Below, piece after piece: positions 34,540-46,047 of a stretch of DNA of 46,047 nt (position 1 is its first letter; every line of letters starts with the position of its first letter). Source of the DNA: Micromonospora arida (GTDB lineage: Bacteria > Actinomycetota > Actinomycetes > Mycobacteriales > Micromonosporaceae); contig NZ_QGSY01000218.1 in assembly GCF_003857035.1 (NCBI RefSeq), forward strand, positions 1-46,047, read 5' to 3'. Below the pieces are notes generated by a model. That model worked only from the letters and a program-made list of their open reading frames with translations, had not been told where the DNA came from and ran no database searches. The position numbers and the translations under genes are program-made.

Positions 34540-35430
34540 ATGCGGCTGGAGAACGTCTGGTTGCGGTACCACCGGCGGGGGCCGTGGGTGCTGCAGGGCA
34601 TCGACGTGCGGATCGGTCCCGGCGAGGTGGCGATCGTGCTGGGCCGCAACGGGGTGGGCAAGTCGACACTGCTCCAGGTGGCAGCGGGGGTTCTCCGTCC
34701 GGGCCGGGGCCGGGTCACCGACCGGCCGGCACGGGTGGGCTGGGTGCCGGAGCGGTTTCCTGCGGACCAACCGTTCACGGTGACCCGCTATCTGACCGGG
34801 ATGGCCCGGGTGGCAGGGCTGGGCAGGGCTGCGGCCGACGAGGCGGTGACCTTCTGGACGCACCGGCTCGGGCTGTCCGCCTTCCGCTCGGTCCGGTTGC
34901 CGGAGCTGTCCAAGGGCACCGCGCAGAAGGTCGGCCTCGCCCAGGCGCTGCTGCGCCCACCGGGCCTGCTGGTGCTCGACGAGCCGTGGGAGGGGCTGGA
35001 CGCCGCCACCCGTGAGTTGGTGCCCGAGCTGATCGCCGAGGTGCTCGCCGCCGACGGGTCCGTCCTGGTCAGCGACCACCGTGGCGAGACGGTCCGGCTC
35101 CCGGCCGCGCGCCGCTGGTTGGTGGCCGACGGCTCGCTCTCTGAGGAGACGTCGTCGACGGACGAGACGATCGCGGTGGTCGAGGTCGCCGTGCCGGCCG
35201 CGCGGGTCGCCGGCACCGTCGCCCGGTTGCGCGCCGAGGGCCACCAGGTGCTGCGTGTGCGCCCCGACGCCTCCACCGCCGCATCCCAGGTCCTACCCGT
35301 CGAGCCGCCCCGGTCGACCGGCGCCGCCCGACCCGCCGAGCCGCCGCTCGGGATGGCCGGGGAGCTGACAGCGGAGCAGCCGGAGGCCGCTGACGCCGCG
35401 GTCGAGTCGGCGGCGGGGGAGGCCCGGTGA
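34540..35430 (+). CDS. ABC transporter ATP-binding protein
   Basis: 296 aa from an ATG at 34540. Walker A GRNGVGKST (about residues 38-46), signature LSKGTAQK in place of LSGGQ, Walker B LLVLDEPWEGLD, and the H-loop SDHRGE. The single nucleotide-binding domain ends near 200; a poorly conserved C-terminal extension (Pro/Ala/Glu-rich) follows. The substrate is unknown. The GTGA overlap with the permease gene shows they act together. These genes interrupt the rplA-rplJ order. Confidence 0.85.
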   Translation: MRLENVWLRYHRRGPWVLQGIDVRIGPGEVAIVLGRNGVGKSTLLQVAAGVLRPGRGRVTDRPARVGWVPERFPADQPFTVTRYLTGMARVAGLGRAAADEAVTFWTHRLGLSAFRSVRLPELSKGTAQKVGLAQALLRPPGLLVLDEPWEGLDAATRELVPELIAEVLAADGSVLVSDHRGETVRLPAARRWLVADGSLSEETSSTDETIAVVEVAVPAARVAGTVARLRAEGHQVLRVRPDASTAASQVLPVEPPRSTGAARPAEPPLGMAGELTAEQPEAADAAVESAAGEAR

Positions 35431-36116
35431 GCGCCCTGGTCCGGATGCGGTTGGCCGGTTTCCTGCGCACCGGCCGGGCGTTGGCACCGTTGCTCGCCGG
35501 CCTGATCACGCTCGGCACCCTCTACGGCGGTGGCCGCGCCCAGCCCGCGGAGGCGTACGGCGTCTCCGCAGTGGTGCTCTTCCCGGTGCTCGCCTGGCAG
35601 ACCAAGATCCTGTTGGACGTCGAGCCGGACGTGCAACGTCGGCTGGCGCAGGTGACGGTAGGGGTGGCGCGGGAGCGGTCGGCCGGGCTGCTCGCCGCCG
35701 CAGTGGCGGCGCTGGTGACGGTGGCAGTCGCGCTGCTCTTTCCGTGGCTGGTCGGCGGGGTGTCCGGCCCGGTCGACCCGGGGGACCGGTCGATTCCGGT
35801 CGGGCTGGCCCTGGGGTTGTGGGCGCACCTGCTGGTCGTACCCGCTGCGGTTGCTCTTGGGGCGCTGGCCAGCCGTGCCTCCGTGGGCGGCGCGGGGTAC
35901 GGCGTCGCGGTGTTGGCCCTCGGCGGGGTCGGCGCGGTGGTGTTCGGCCTGACCGGCTCGGTGGCCCCCTGGCTGGCGCCGCCGATCATGGCGGCCGCCC
36001 GCACCACCGCCGGCGACGCGGCCGCGCTGACCCTGCTGGCGCTGAGCGGGTGGGCGCTGGCCTGGAGCGCCGCGGTCGTCGGCGGCTACCTGTGGCGCCG
36101 GCGGGCCCAGGGCTGA
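35427..36116 (+). CDS. ABC transporter permease
   Basis: 229 aa, GTG start overlapping the ATPase stop by four bases. About six hydrophobic helices (around residues 17-35, 42-60, 88-110, 125-150, 155-180, 195-220). No family beyond ABC-2-like permeases is clear, and no signal peptide. Partner of the preceding ATPase, probably an exporter. Confidence 0.78.
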   Translation: MSALVRMRLAGFLRTGRALAPLLAGLITLGTLYGGGRAQPAEAYGVSAVVLFPVLAWQTKILLDVEPDVQRRLAQVTVGVARERSAGLLAAAVAALVTVAVALLFPWLVGGVSGPVDPGDRSIPVGLALGLWAHLLVVPAAVALGALASRASVGGAGYGVAVLALGGVGAVVFGLTGSVAPWLAPPIMAAARTTAGDAAALTLLALSGWALAWSAAVVGGYLWRRRAQG

Positions 36117-36155
36117 CCGGCTCCGGTACGGGTGACGCGGCTCACCCGGAGCGAT

Positions 36156-36184
36156 TTGGCGCTGCTGGTCGGGGCGCGTACTCT
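36156..36184 (+). promoter_or_regulatory. Promoter of rplJ-rplL
   Basis: TTGGCG (36156-36161), 17 bp, TACTCT (36179-36184). Gives a leader of about 265 nt ahead of rplJ. Confidence 0.65.
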
Positions 36185-36191
36185 TCAACCG

Positions 36192-36400
36192 TCATCCGTG
36201 TTCTCATGGATGAGGAACCACCCAGAGACCGCTGGTCGCCGTGCTTCGGCACGGTCGAAGGTCCCGCGACAACGGGCGACCCGCGTAGGGCGGCAAGCGT
36301 AATTCGGCAGTGAGCGTGGTCCGCCGACCATGACGATCCGCCGGCCCTCGCCCCGTGCGCCCTGCGCCGGGGCTTTTCGTTGTCGCGCTGCCTCCGCCCC
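36192..36400 (+). ncRNA. L10-type ribosomal protein leader RNA with attenuator
   Basis: The leader between the promoter and rplJ contains a series of short stems. A terminator-like hairpin at 36350-36373 (GCCCCG ... CGGGGC, with inner GCGC pairs) is followed by TTTT at 36374-36377. L10(L12)4 binding to such leaders represses translation or terminates transcription in many bacteria. The exact L10 kink-turn was not verified by folding. Confidence 0.55.
36350..36377 (+). terminator. Attenuator hairpin in the rplJ leader
   Basis: GC-rich stem followed by four T, 79 bp before the rplJ start. Its position in a ribosomal leader suggests regulated rather than constitutive termination. Confidence 0.6.
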
Positions 36401-36455
36401 CGTTCCGGCTTCGGCCGAGACGGGGACCAGCCTCGAGTAACGAGAGAGGAGGGAC

Positions 36456-37001
36456 ATGGCGGACAAGCCGATCCGGGCCGACAAGGCCACGGCCGTCGCT
36501 GAGCTGACCGAGAGCTTCCGCAGCTCGGGCGCCACCGTGCTGACCGAGTACCGCGGTCTGACGGTTTCCCAGCTCACCCAGCTTCGGCGCTCGCTCGGCG
36601 CCGATACCAGCTACACGGTCGCGAAGAACACGCTGGCCAAGCGTGCTGCGACGGACGCGGGCATCACCGGCCTCGACGAGCTGTTCACCGGTCCTACCGC
36701 GCTGACTTTCGTTTCGGGCGACGTCGTCGAGGCGGCGAAGGGGCTTCGCGACTTCGCGAAGGCCAACCCGAAGCTCGTCATCAAGGGCGGTGTCTTCGAG
36801 GGCAAGGCCATCACCGCGGCCGAGGTCACGAAGCTCGCCGACCTGGAGTCCCGCGAGGTGCTGCTGGCCAAGCTGGCCGGCGCGATGAAGGGCAACCTGA
36901 GCAAGGCCGCGGCCCTGTTCCAGGCCCCGCTGTCGAAGACCGCCCGTCTGGCGGCTGCACTGCAGGACAAGCGCGAGAAGGAGGGCGCCGAGGCGGCCTG
37001 A
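36456..37001 (+). CDS. rplJ: 50S ribosomal protein L10 (uL10)
   Basis: 181 aa from an ATG at 36456 (GAGAGGAGGGAC upstream). [41 protein letters not shown] and [11 protein letters not shown] are the rRNA-binding N-domain. The C-terminal helix ([15 protein letters not shown]) holds L12 dimers. Base of the ribosomal stalk. rplL follows after 54 bp. Confidence 0.96.
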   Translation: MADKPIRADKATAVAELTESFRSSGATVLTEYRGLTVSQLTQLRRSLGADTSYTVAKNTLAKRAATDAGITGLDELFTGPTALTFVSGDVVEAAKGLRDFAKANPKLVIKGGVFEGKAITAAEVTKLADLESREVLLAKLAGAMKGNLSKAAALFQAPLSKTARLAAALQDKREKEGAEAA

Positions 37002-37055
37002 GGCCCCCACGGCGCACCAGTTCTTACTTAACAGAATCAGGAAAGGACGCCAGAT

Positions 37056-37442
37056 ATGGCGAAGCTCAGCACCGACGAGCTGCTCGACGCGTTCAAGGAG
37101 ATGACGCTGATCGAGCTCTCTGAGTTCGTGAAGCAGTTCGAGACGACCTTCGAGGTCACCGCTGCCGCTCCGGTCGCGATCGCCCAGGGTGGCGGCGGCG
37201 GCGGCGCTGCGGCCGAGGCCGAGCCGGAGCAGGACGAGTTCGACGTCATCCTCGAGGCTGACGGTGGCAAGAAGATCCAGGTCATCAAGGTCGTGCGTGA
37301 GCTGACCGGCCTGGGCCTCAAGGAGGCCAAGGACGCGGTCGAGTCCGCGCCGAAGGCCATCCTGGAGAAGGTCAACAAGGAGACCGCCGACAAGGCGAAG
37401 GCCAAGCTCGAGGGTGAAGGCGCCAAGGTCACCCTCAAGTGA
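37056..37442 (+). CDS. rplL: 50S ribosomal protein L7/L12 (bL12)
   Basis: 128 aa from an ATG at 37056 (AGGA upstream). N-terminal dimerisation helices ([26 protein letters not shown]), a flexible Gly/Ala/Glu hinge ([15 protein letters not shown]) and the C-terminal factor-binding domain ([35 protein letters not shown]). Strong hairpin 52 bp downstream. Confidence 0.96.
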   Translation: MAKLSTDELLDAFKEMTLIELSEFVKQFETTFEVTAAAPVAIAQGGGGGGAAAEAEPEQDEFDVILEADGGKKIQVIKVVRELTGLGLKEAKDAVESAPKAILEKVNKETADKAKAKLEGEGAKVTLK

Positions 37443-37494
37443 CCTGACGTTCCACCAACGCGTACCCGGCTCGTGAGCTGGGACACCATCGCGT

Positions 37495-37535
37495 CACGGC
37501 GGGCGGTGATCCGACACGGATCACCGCCCGCCGTG
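37495..37535 (+). terminator. Terminator between rplL and rpoB
   Basis: 18-bp perfect stem CACGGCGGGCGGTGATCC, loop GACAC, complement. No T tract. Partial read-through into rpoB is common at this place in bacteria. Confidence 0.8.
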
Positions 37536-37855
37536 TTGGTGGATCTGGCTGCGACCGGTCCTGAGCTGGGCTCCAACCATGGGTACCCTTGACCCGAGCG
37601 AGCGTGTCGGGTCGCCCTCCAGTGGGAAACAAGGGACAACCCGGATACCGGCCCTTGACGCGGCCCGGGGCTGCCAGGCACGCTGACACCAGCAAGACAC
37701 CGCGCTTGCGACGGCCACGACGTGGGTATGACAGCGGCGGCACCATCGGCCGCTGTAACCCGAGCGGCCCAGTGGGGAGTTGCGTTCTGAGCGGCCCGGC
37801 AGACCCCGGTTGACGGGGGCCGAGGCGCGCTCCGCAAACAACCTGCGGGGTGGGC
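37536..37855. other. Non-coding upstream region of rpoB
   Basis: No gene. A small inverted repeat GACCCG/CGGGTC lies near 37591-37613. Further -10-like boxes (TATGAC near 37727) exist without a convincing -35. May hold additional rpoB promoters. Confidence 0.5.
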
Positions 37856-37884
37856 TGGACAGCGGTTAGCCTCTCGGCTACACT
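37856..37884 (+). promoter_or_regulatory. rpoB promoter
   Basis: TGGACA (37856-37861), 17 bp, TACACT (37879-37884), a good housekeeping-sigma promoter 128 bp before the TTG start. Confidence 0.7.
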
Positions 37885-38011
37885 GCTAGTTTGCGCTGCC
37901 TTCCGACTTGACCCCTGCTCGGAAATGTCCGTTTACGGATATTTCTGGTGGGGTCATTGGAGTGCACGCGTACCAGCCGTTCTGCAGCACCGGTCCTCGG
38001 AAGGACGCATC

Positions 38012-41000
38012 TTGGCAGCTTCCCGCCCTGCGAAGACCAGTCGTACGTCGAGCGCATTCGCTCCCCGCCGAGTTTCATTCGGCAGGATCACCGAACACCT
38101 CGAGGTCCCCAACCTCCTTGCCATTCAGAACGAGTCCTTCGACTGGCTCGTCGGCAACGAGGCTTGGCAGGGCCGGTCGGCGGACGACCCGCACGCACGA
38201 TCGGGTCTCGCGGAGATCCTTGAAGAGATCAGTCCCATTGAGGACTTCTCCGGCACCATGTCGCTCTCCTTCTCAGCGCCGCGCTTCGACGAGGTCAAGG
38301 CCTCGATCGAGGAGTGCAAGGAGAAGGACCTGACCTACTGCGCTCCGCTCTTCGTGACCGCGGAGTTCACCAACAACACCACTGGCGAGATCAAGAGCCA
38401 GACGGTGTTCATGGGTGACTTCCCGATGATGACGCCCAAGGGCACCTTCGTCATCAACGGCACCGAGCGCGTCGTGGTCAGCCAGCTCGTCCGGTCTCCG
38501 GGCGTGTACTTCGACAAGCAGCCGGACAAGACCTCCGACCGCGACCTCTCCAGCGTCAAGGTCATCCCGAGTCGGGGTGCCTGGCTGGAGTTCGACATCG
38601 ATAAGCGCGACACGGTCGGTGTACGTATCGACCGCAAGCGTCGGCAGGCCGTCACCGTCCTGCTCAAGGCCATCGGATGGTCGGCCGAGCGGATCCGTGA
38701 GAAGTTCGGCTGGTCCGAGCTGATGATGACCACGCTCGAGAAGGACCACATCGCCGGCGCCGACGAGGCTCTGCTCGACATCTACCGCAAGCTGCGCCCT
38801 GGCGAGCCGCCGACGCGCGAGAACGCCCAGACCCTGCTCGACAACCTCTTCTTCAACCCGAAGAGGTACGACGTCGCCAAGGTCGGGCGCTACAAGTTCA
38901 ACAAGAAGCTCGAAGTTGGTGTGCCGATCACCACCGGCACGCTGACCGAGGACGACATCGTCGCCACCGTGGAGTACCTGTGCCGGCTGCACGCCGGTGA
39001 GGACGGCTACGAGGCCGACGACATCGACCACTTCGGCAACCGGCGCCTCCGTACCGTGGGCGAGCTGATCCAGAACCAGGTTCGGGTCGGCCTGTCCCGG
39101 ATGGAGCGTGTCGTCCGCGAGCGGATGACCACGCAGGACGTCGAGGCGATCACCCCGCAGACCCTGATCAACATCCGCCCGGTGGTGGCGGCGATCAAGG
39201 AGTTCTTCGGGACGTCCCAGCTGTCCCAGTTCATGGACCAGACCAACCCGCTGGCGGGCCTGACCCACCGGCGTCGGCTGAGCGCGCTCGGCCCGGGTGG
39301 TCTGTCCCGGGAGCGGGCCGGCTTCGAGGTCCGTGACGTGCACCCGTCCCACTACGGCCGGATGTGCCCGATCGAGACGCCGGAAGGCCCGAACATCGGC
39401 CTGATCGGCGCGCTGTCCACCTTCGCCCGGGTCAACCCGTTCGGCTTCATCGAGACGCCGTACCGGAAGGTCGTCGAGGGTCGGGTCACCGACCAGATCG
39501 ACTACCTGACCGCGGACGAGGAGGACCGGTTCGTCAAGGCCCAGGCCAACGCGCGCCTGAAGGCTGACGGCACGTTCGCCGAGGACCGGGTGCTCTGCCG
39601 TCGTAAGGGCGGCGAGACCGAGGACGTCGTCCCCGGTGCCGTCGACTACATGGACGTCTCGCCCCGGCAGATGACCTCGGTCGCGACCGCCATGATCCCG
39701 TTCCTCGAGCACGACGACGCCAACCGGGCACTGATGGGCGCGAACATGCAGCGCCAGGCGGTGCCGCTGGTCAAGGCCGAGGCGCCGCTCGTGGGTACGG
39801 GCATGGAGTACCGGGCCGCTGTCGACGCTGGCGACGTGGTGGTCGCCGAGGTCGGCGGTGTGATCGAGGATCTCTGCGCCGACTACGTCACCATCCACCA
39901 GGATGACGGCCACCGCCGGACGTACCTGCTGCACAAGTTCCGCCGCTCCAACGCCGGCTCCTGCGTCAACCAGAAGCCGGTCGTCTTCGAGGGCGACCGC
40001 GTCGAGGCCGGTCAGGTCATCGCCGACGGTCCGTGCACCGACGAGGGCGAGATGGCACTCGGACGCAACCTGCTGGTGGCGTTCATGTGCTGGGAGGGCC
40101 ACAACTACGAGGACGCGATCATCCTGTCGCAGCGCCTCGTGCAGCAGGACGTGCTCACCTCGATCCACATCGAGGAGCACGAGGTCGACGCCCGGGACAC
40201 CAAGCTCGGTCCGGAGGAGATCACCCGCGACATCCCGAACGTCAGCGAGGAAATGCTCGCTGACCTCGACGAGCGCGGCATCATCCGGATCGGCGCCGAG
40301 GTCGTCCCCGGTGACATCCTGGTCGGCAAGGTCACGCCCAAGGGCGAGACCGAGCTGACCCCGGAGGAGCGTCTGCTCCGCGCGATCTTCGGTGAGAAGG
40401 CGCGTGAGGTTCGGGACACCTCGCTGAAGGTGCCGCACGGCGAGACCGGCACGGTCATCGGTGTGCGCACGTTCTCCCGCGAGGACGGCGACGAGTTGCC
40501 GCCGGGTGTCAACGAGCTGGTCCGGGTCTACGTCGCCCAGAAGCGCAAGATCCAGGACGGCGACAAGCTCGCCGGCCGGCACGGCAACAAGGGTGTCATC
40601 TCGAAGATCCTGCCGATCGAGGACATGCCGTTCCTTGAGGACGGCACCCCGGTCGACATCGTGCTCAACCCGCTCGGTGTGCCGAGCCGGATGAACATCG
40701 GCCAGGTGCTGGAGACCCACCTCGGTTGGGTCGCCAAGACCGGTTGGAAGGTCGAGGGCGACGACGCCGACTGGAAGCGCCAGCTGCGCTCGATCGACGC
40801 GCACGAGTCCGAGGGCGACACCAACGTGGCCACCCCGGTCTTCGACGGTGCCCGCGAGGAGGAGATCTCCGGTCTGCTCGAGTCGACCCTGCCCAACCGG
40901 GACGGCAAGCAGCTGATCGGTCGTACCGGCAAGGCGCAGCTGTTCGATGGTCGTTCCGGCGAGCCACTGCCGGACCCGATCGCGGTCGGCTACGTCTACA

Positions 41001-41443
41001 TCCTGAAGCTCAACCACCTGGTCGACGACAAGATCCACGCTCGTTCGACCGGTCCGTACTCGATGATCACGCAGCAGCCGCTGGGTGGTAAGGCGCAGTT
41101 CGGTGGTCAGCGTTTCGGTGAGATGGAGTGCTGGGCGATGCAGGCGTACGGCGCTGCCTACGCCCTGCAGGAGCTGCTCACGATCAAGTCCGACGACGTG
41201 CTCGGCCGAGTGAAGGTCTACGAGGCCATCGTCAAGGGCGAGAACATCCCGGAGCCGGGCATCCCGGAGTCGTTCAAGGTGCTGCTCAAGGAGCTGCAGT
41301 CGCTGTGCCTCAACGTTGAGGTGCTCTCCAGCGACGGTGTGGCCCTGGAAATGCGCGAGACCGACGACGAGGTGTTCCGGGCCGCTGAGGAGCTGGGCAT
41401 CGACCTGTCCCGGCGCGAGCCGAGCTCGGTCGAAGAGGTCTGA
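38012..41443 (+). CDS. rpoB: DNA-directed RNA polymerase subunit beta
   Basis: 1143 aa from a TTG at 38012 with GGAAGGA six bases upstream; the longer in-frame reading from 37850 runs through the promoter and is rejected. The protein begins [20 protein letters not shown] and then [19 protein letters not shown]. The rifampicin region reads [20 protein letters not shown] (beginning near residue 402); compared with the usual QNNPLS it has Thr411 and Ala415. [16 protein letters not shown] and [11 protein letters not shown] are conserved. Catalytic beta subunit of RNA polymerase. rpoC follows after 80 bp. Confidence 0.97.
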   Translation: MAASRPAKTSRTSSAFAPRRVSFGRITEHLEVPNLLAIQNESFDWLVGNEAWQGRSADDPHARSGLAEILEEISPIEDFSGTMSLSFSAPRFDEVKASIEECKEKDLTYCAPLFVTAEFTNNTTGEIKSQTVFMGDFPMMTPKGTFVINGTERVVVSQLVRSPGVYFDKQPDKTSDRDLSSVKVIPSRGAWLEFDIDKRDTVGVRIDRKRRQAVTVLLKAIGWSAERIREKFGWSELMMTTLEKDHIAGADEALLDIYRKLRPGEPPTRENAQTLLDNLFFNPKRYDVAKVGRYKFNKKLEVGVPITTGTLTEDDIVATVEYLCRLHAGEDGYEADDIDHFGNRRLRTVGELIQNQVRVGLSRMERVVRERMTTQDVEAITPQTLINIRPVVAAIKEFFGTSQLSQFMDQTNPLAGLTHRRRLSALGPGGLSRERAGFEVRDVHPSHYGRMCPIETPEGPNIGLIGALSTFARVNPFGFIETPYRKVVEGRVTDQIDYLTADEEDRFVKAQANARLKADGTFAEDRVLCRRKGGETEDVVPGAVDYMDVSPRQMTSVATAMIPFLEHDDANRALMGANMQRQAVPLVKAEAPLVGTGMEYRAAVDAGDVVVAEVGGVIEDLCADYVTIHQDDGHRRTYLLHKFRRSNAGSCVNQKPVVFEGDRVEAGQVIADGPCTDEGEMALGRNLLVAFMCWEGHNYEDAIILSQRLVQQDVLTSIHIEEHEVDARDTKLGPEEITRDIPNVSEEMLADLDERGIIRIGAEVVPGDILVGKVTPKGETELTPEERLLRAIFGEKAREVRDTSLKVPHGETGTVIGVRTFSREDGDELPPGVNELVRVYVAQKRKIQDGDKLAGRHGNKGVISKILPIEDMPFLEDGTPVDIVLNPLGVPSRMNIGQVLETHLGWVAKTGWKVEGDDADWKRQLRSIDAHESEGDTNVATPVFDGAREEEISGLLESTLPNRDGKQLIGRTGKAQLFDGRSGEPLPDPIAVGYVYILKLNHLVDDKIHARSTGPYSMITQQPLGGKAQFGGQRFGEMECWAMQAYGAAYALQELLTIKSDDVLGRVKVYEAIVKGENIPEPGIPESFKVLLKELQSLCLNVEVLSSDGVALEMRETDDEVFRAAEELGIDLSRREPSSVEEV

Positions 41444-41450
41444 GGTGAGC

Positions 41451-41480
41451 GGTCGGGGGGCGGCTCGCCGGCCCCCGACC
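41451..41480 (+). other. Hairpin in the rpoB-rpoC gap
   Basis: GGTCGGGGG pairs with CCCCCGACC (9 bp) around a 12-nt loop, 7 bp after the rpoB stop and 43 bp before the rpoC start. Possibly a processing site or pause element. Confidence 0.5.
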
Positions 41481-41523
41481 CCACCCGAGAATTAGCAGTA
41501 CAGACGACGACATAGGGGACATA

Positions 41524-45411
<3,888 letters not shown>

Positions 45412-45420
45412 GCACCAGTC

Positions 45421-45462
45421 ACACGACGAGGCCCCCGGTGAAAGCCGGGGGCCTCGTCGTGT
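45421..45462 (+). terminator. Terminator after rpoC
   Basis: Perfect 18-bp stem ACACGACGAGGCCCCCGG, loop TGAAAG, complement; begins 9 bp after the stop. Confidence 0.88.
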
Positions 45463-45505
45463 CCGTGCCCACCCACCCCCGGGCCGGGTTCGGCATGATG
45501 GGGGG

Positions 45506-45874
45506 ATGACGATCGCACCCGGGCAGGTGTCCGTCGCCCAGCAGGGCCTGCGCCACCCGCTGGACCCGGACCCGGCCCGCGCCACGAAGGCGCGGGCGGT
45601 CTTCGCGCTGGGCCTGCTCGGCATGCTGACCGGGCTGTTCATCGGTGGCGTGGTGCCGGCCACGGTGGCCCTGCAACTGGCCCGGCAGGCGCGCCGCGAG
45701 GCGTACGCCTCGGGGGGTTTCCTGACCGGCGGCGTGTGGCTGCGACGGGGGGAGTGGATGGCCTGGACCGGCCTGGTGCTGGTCGCGGTCAGCGTGGTGG
45801 CCGCGGTGGTCATCGGGGTGGTCCGGTTGGCCGGCGCCCCGTTCGGTCATGACTACCCTGCGAACATGGACTGA
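45506..45874 (+). CDS. Small membrane protein, unknown function
   Basis: 122 aa from an ATG at 45506. Two hydrophobic helices: FALGLLGMLTGLFIGGVVPATVAL (about residues 33-56) and MAWTGLVLVAVSVVAAVVIGVV (about 84-106), separated by a basic loop (ARQARREAYASGG). This resembles DUF4190-like small membrane proteins. No partner can be named. Start favoured by the ATGATGGGGGG upstream context and the terminator just before. Confidence 0.6.
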   Translation: MTIAPGQVSVAQQGLRHPLDPDPARATKARAVFALGLLGMLTGLFIGGVVPATVALQLARQARREAYASGGFLTGGVWLRRGEWMAWTGLVLVAVSVVAAVVIGVVRLAGAPFGHDYPANMD

Positions 45875-45974
45875 GCCGCCGGTGACCGCGCCCGGCGCGG
45901 GCGGCGGTGCTCGCGGCGGTAGCCTGGCCGATGTCCGCCGTGTGGCGGTGGCGGCCTTTCGACAGGAGGACCTC

Positions 45975-46047
45975 GTGACGGAACCGGCGCGGCCCCCTGC
46001 GGACGAACCGGCCGGCCCGCCGGACCCGTCGGCTCCGCCATCCGAGC
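45975..46047 (+). CDS. Proline-rich protein, N-terminal part only
   Basis: GTG at 45975 with AGGAGGA four bases upstream. The 24 visible codons read MTEPARPPADEPAGPPDPSA and continue Pro-rich to the window edge. The disordered start suggests a membrane or secreted protein with an N-terminal Pro-rich tail, as in DUF4190-type proteins, but the domain lies outside the window. Confidence 0.55.
   Translation, partial: MTEPARPPADEPAGPPDPSAPPSE

Noticed and set aside
37850..38011. Longer rpoB start with 54 extra residues
   Set aside because: It would place the promoter TGGACA-N17-TACACT inside the coding region; the TTG at 38012 has a proper ribosome site.
38273..41038. 921-codon open frame antisense to rpoB
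   Set aside because: Same effect of GC-rich third positions; the composition is unlike a protein.

Overview
High-GC actinobacterial chromosome, most probably a Micromonospora/Salinispora-type member of the Micromonosporaceae. The grounds are strong G/C third positions, many GTG and TTG starts, the order rpmG-hadA-hadB-tRNA-Trp-secE-nusG-rplK-rplA ... rplJ-rplL-rpoB-rpoC, and a mobile element of actinomycete integrative and conjugative element (AICE) type. Genus assignment is inference.

Layout. (1) 1-11453: a window-cut glutathionyl-hydroquinone reductase-like gene, a SnoaL-like gene, a tightly coupled nuoIJKLMN cluster without nuoA-H immediately upstream, htpX, an MFS transporter and a RibD/DHFR-like reductase. 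nuoL-nuoM and nuoM-nuoN are each joined by two tandem 59-bp repeat units, and every unit reads as a 20-codon mini-ORF whose start and stop overlap its neighbours. (2) 11879-24002: a 12.1-kb AICE inserted in the 3' end of a yajQ-family gene and bounded by a perfect 28-bp direct repeat. It carries a tyrosine integrase, an excisionase, a RepSA-like HUH replication initiator at the end of a chain of overlapping small genes, an FtsK-like DNA pump with a separate membrane partner, regulators with two conspicuous palindromes, a palindrome-rich non-coding segment, and a cargo pair: a RelA/SpoT-domain protein overlapping an 80-aa ORF. (3) 24618-27169: tRNA-Tyr followed by a DUF2750 gene, a broken second integrase, a small ORF and a decayed tRNA-Tyr-like 3' half. 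This looks like the scar of an older tRNA-targeted element. (4) 27170-29948: a small exported-peptide ORF and a membrane GAF-GGDEF-EAL protein. (5) 29980-45462: tRNA-Thr, tRNA-Met, rpmG, hadAB, tRNA-Trp, secE, nusG, rplK, rplA, an ABC exporter pair, the rplJ leader, rplJ, rplL, rpoB and rpoC, with recognisable promoters and hairpin terminators. (6) 45506-46047: a small membrane protein and the start of a proline-rich ORF.

How it works together. The AICE encodes what is expected for excision (int, xis), rolling-circle replication (rep) and double-stranded DNA transfer (FtsK-like pump plus membrane proteins). Its insertion keeps yajQ intact because the att repeat reproduces the last seven codons and the stop. 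The RelA/SpoT pair next to the right end is the best candidate for an undescribed module, possibly a toxic alarmone-synthetase toxin-antitoxin or defence cassette. This is inference from gene architecture and motifs, without any database search.
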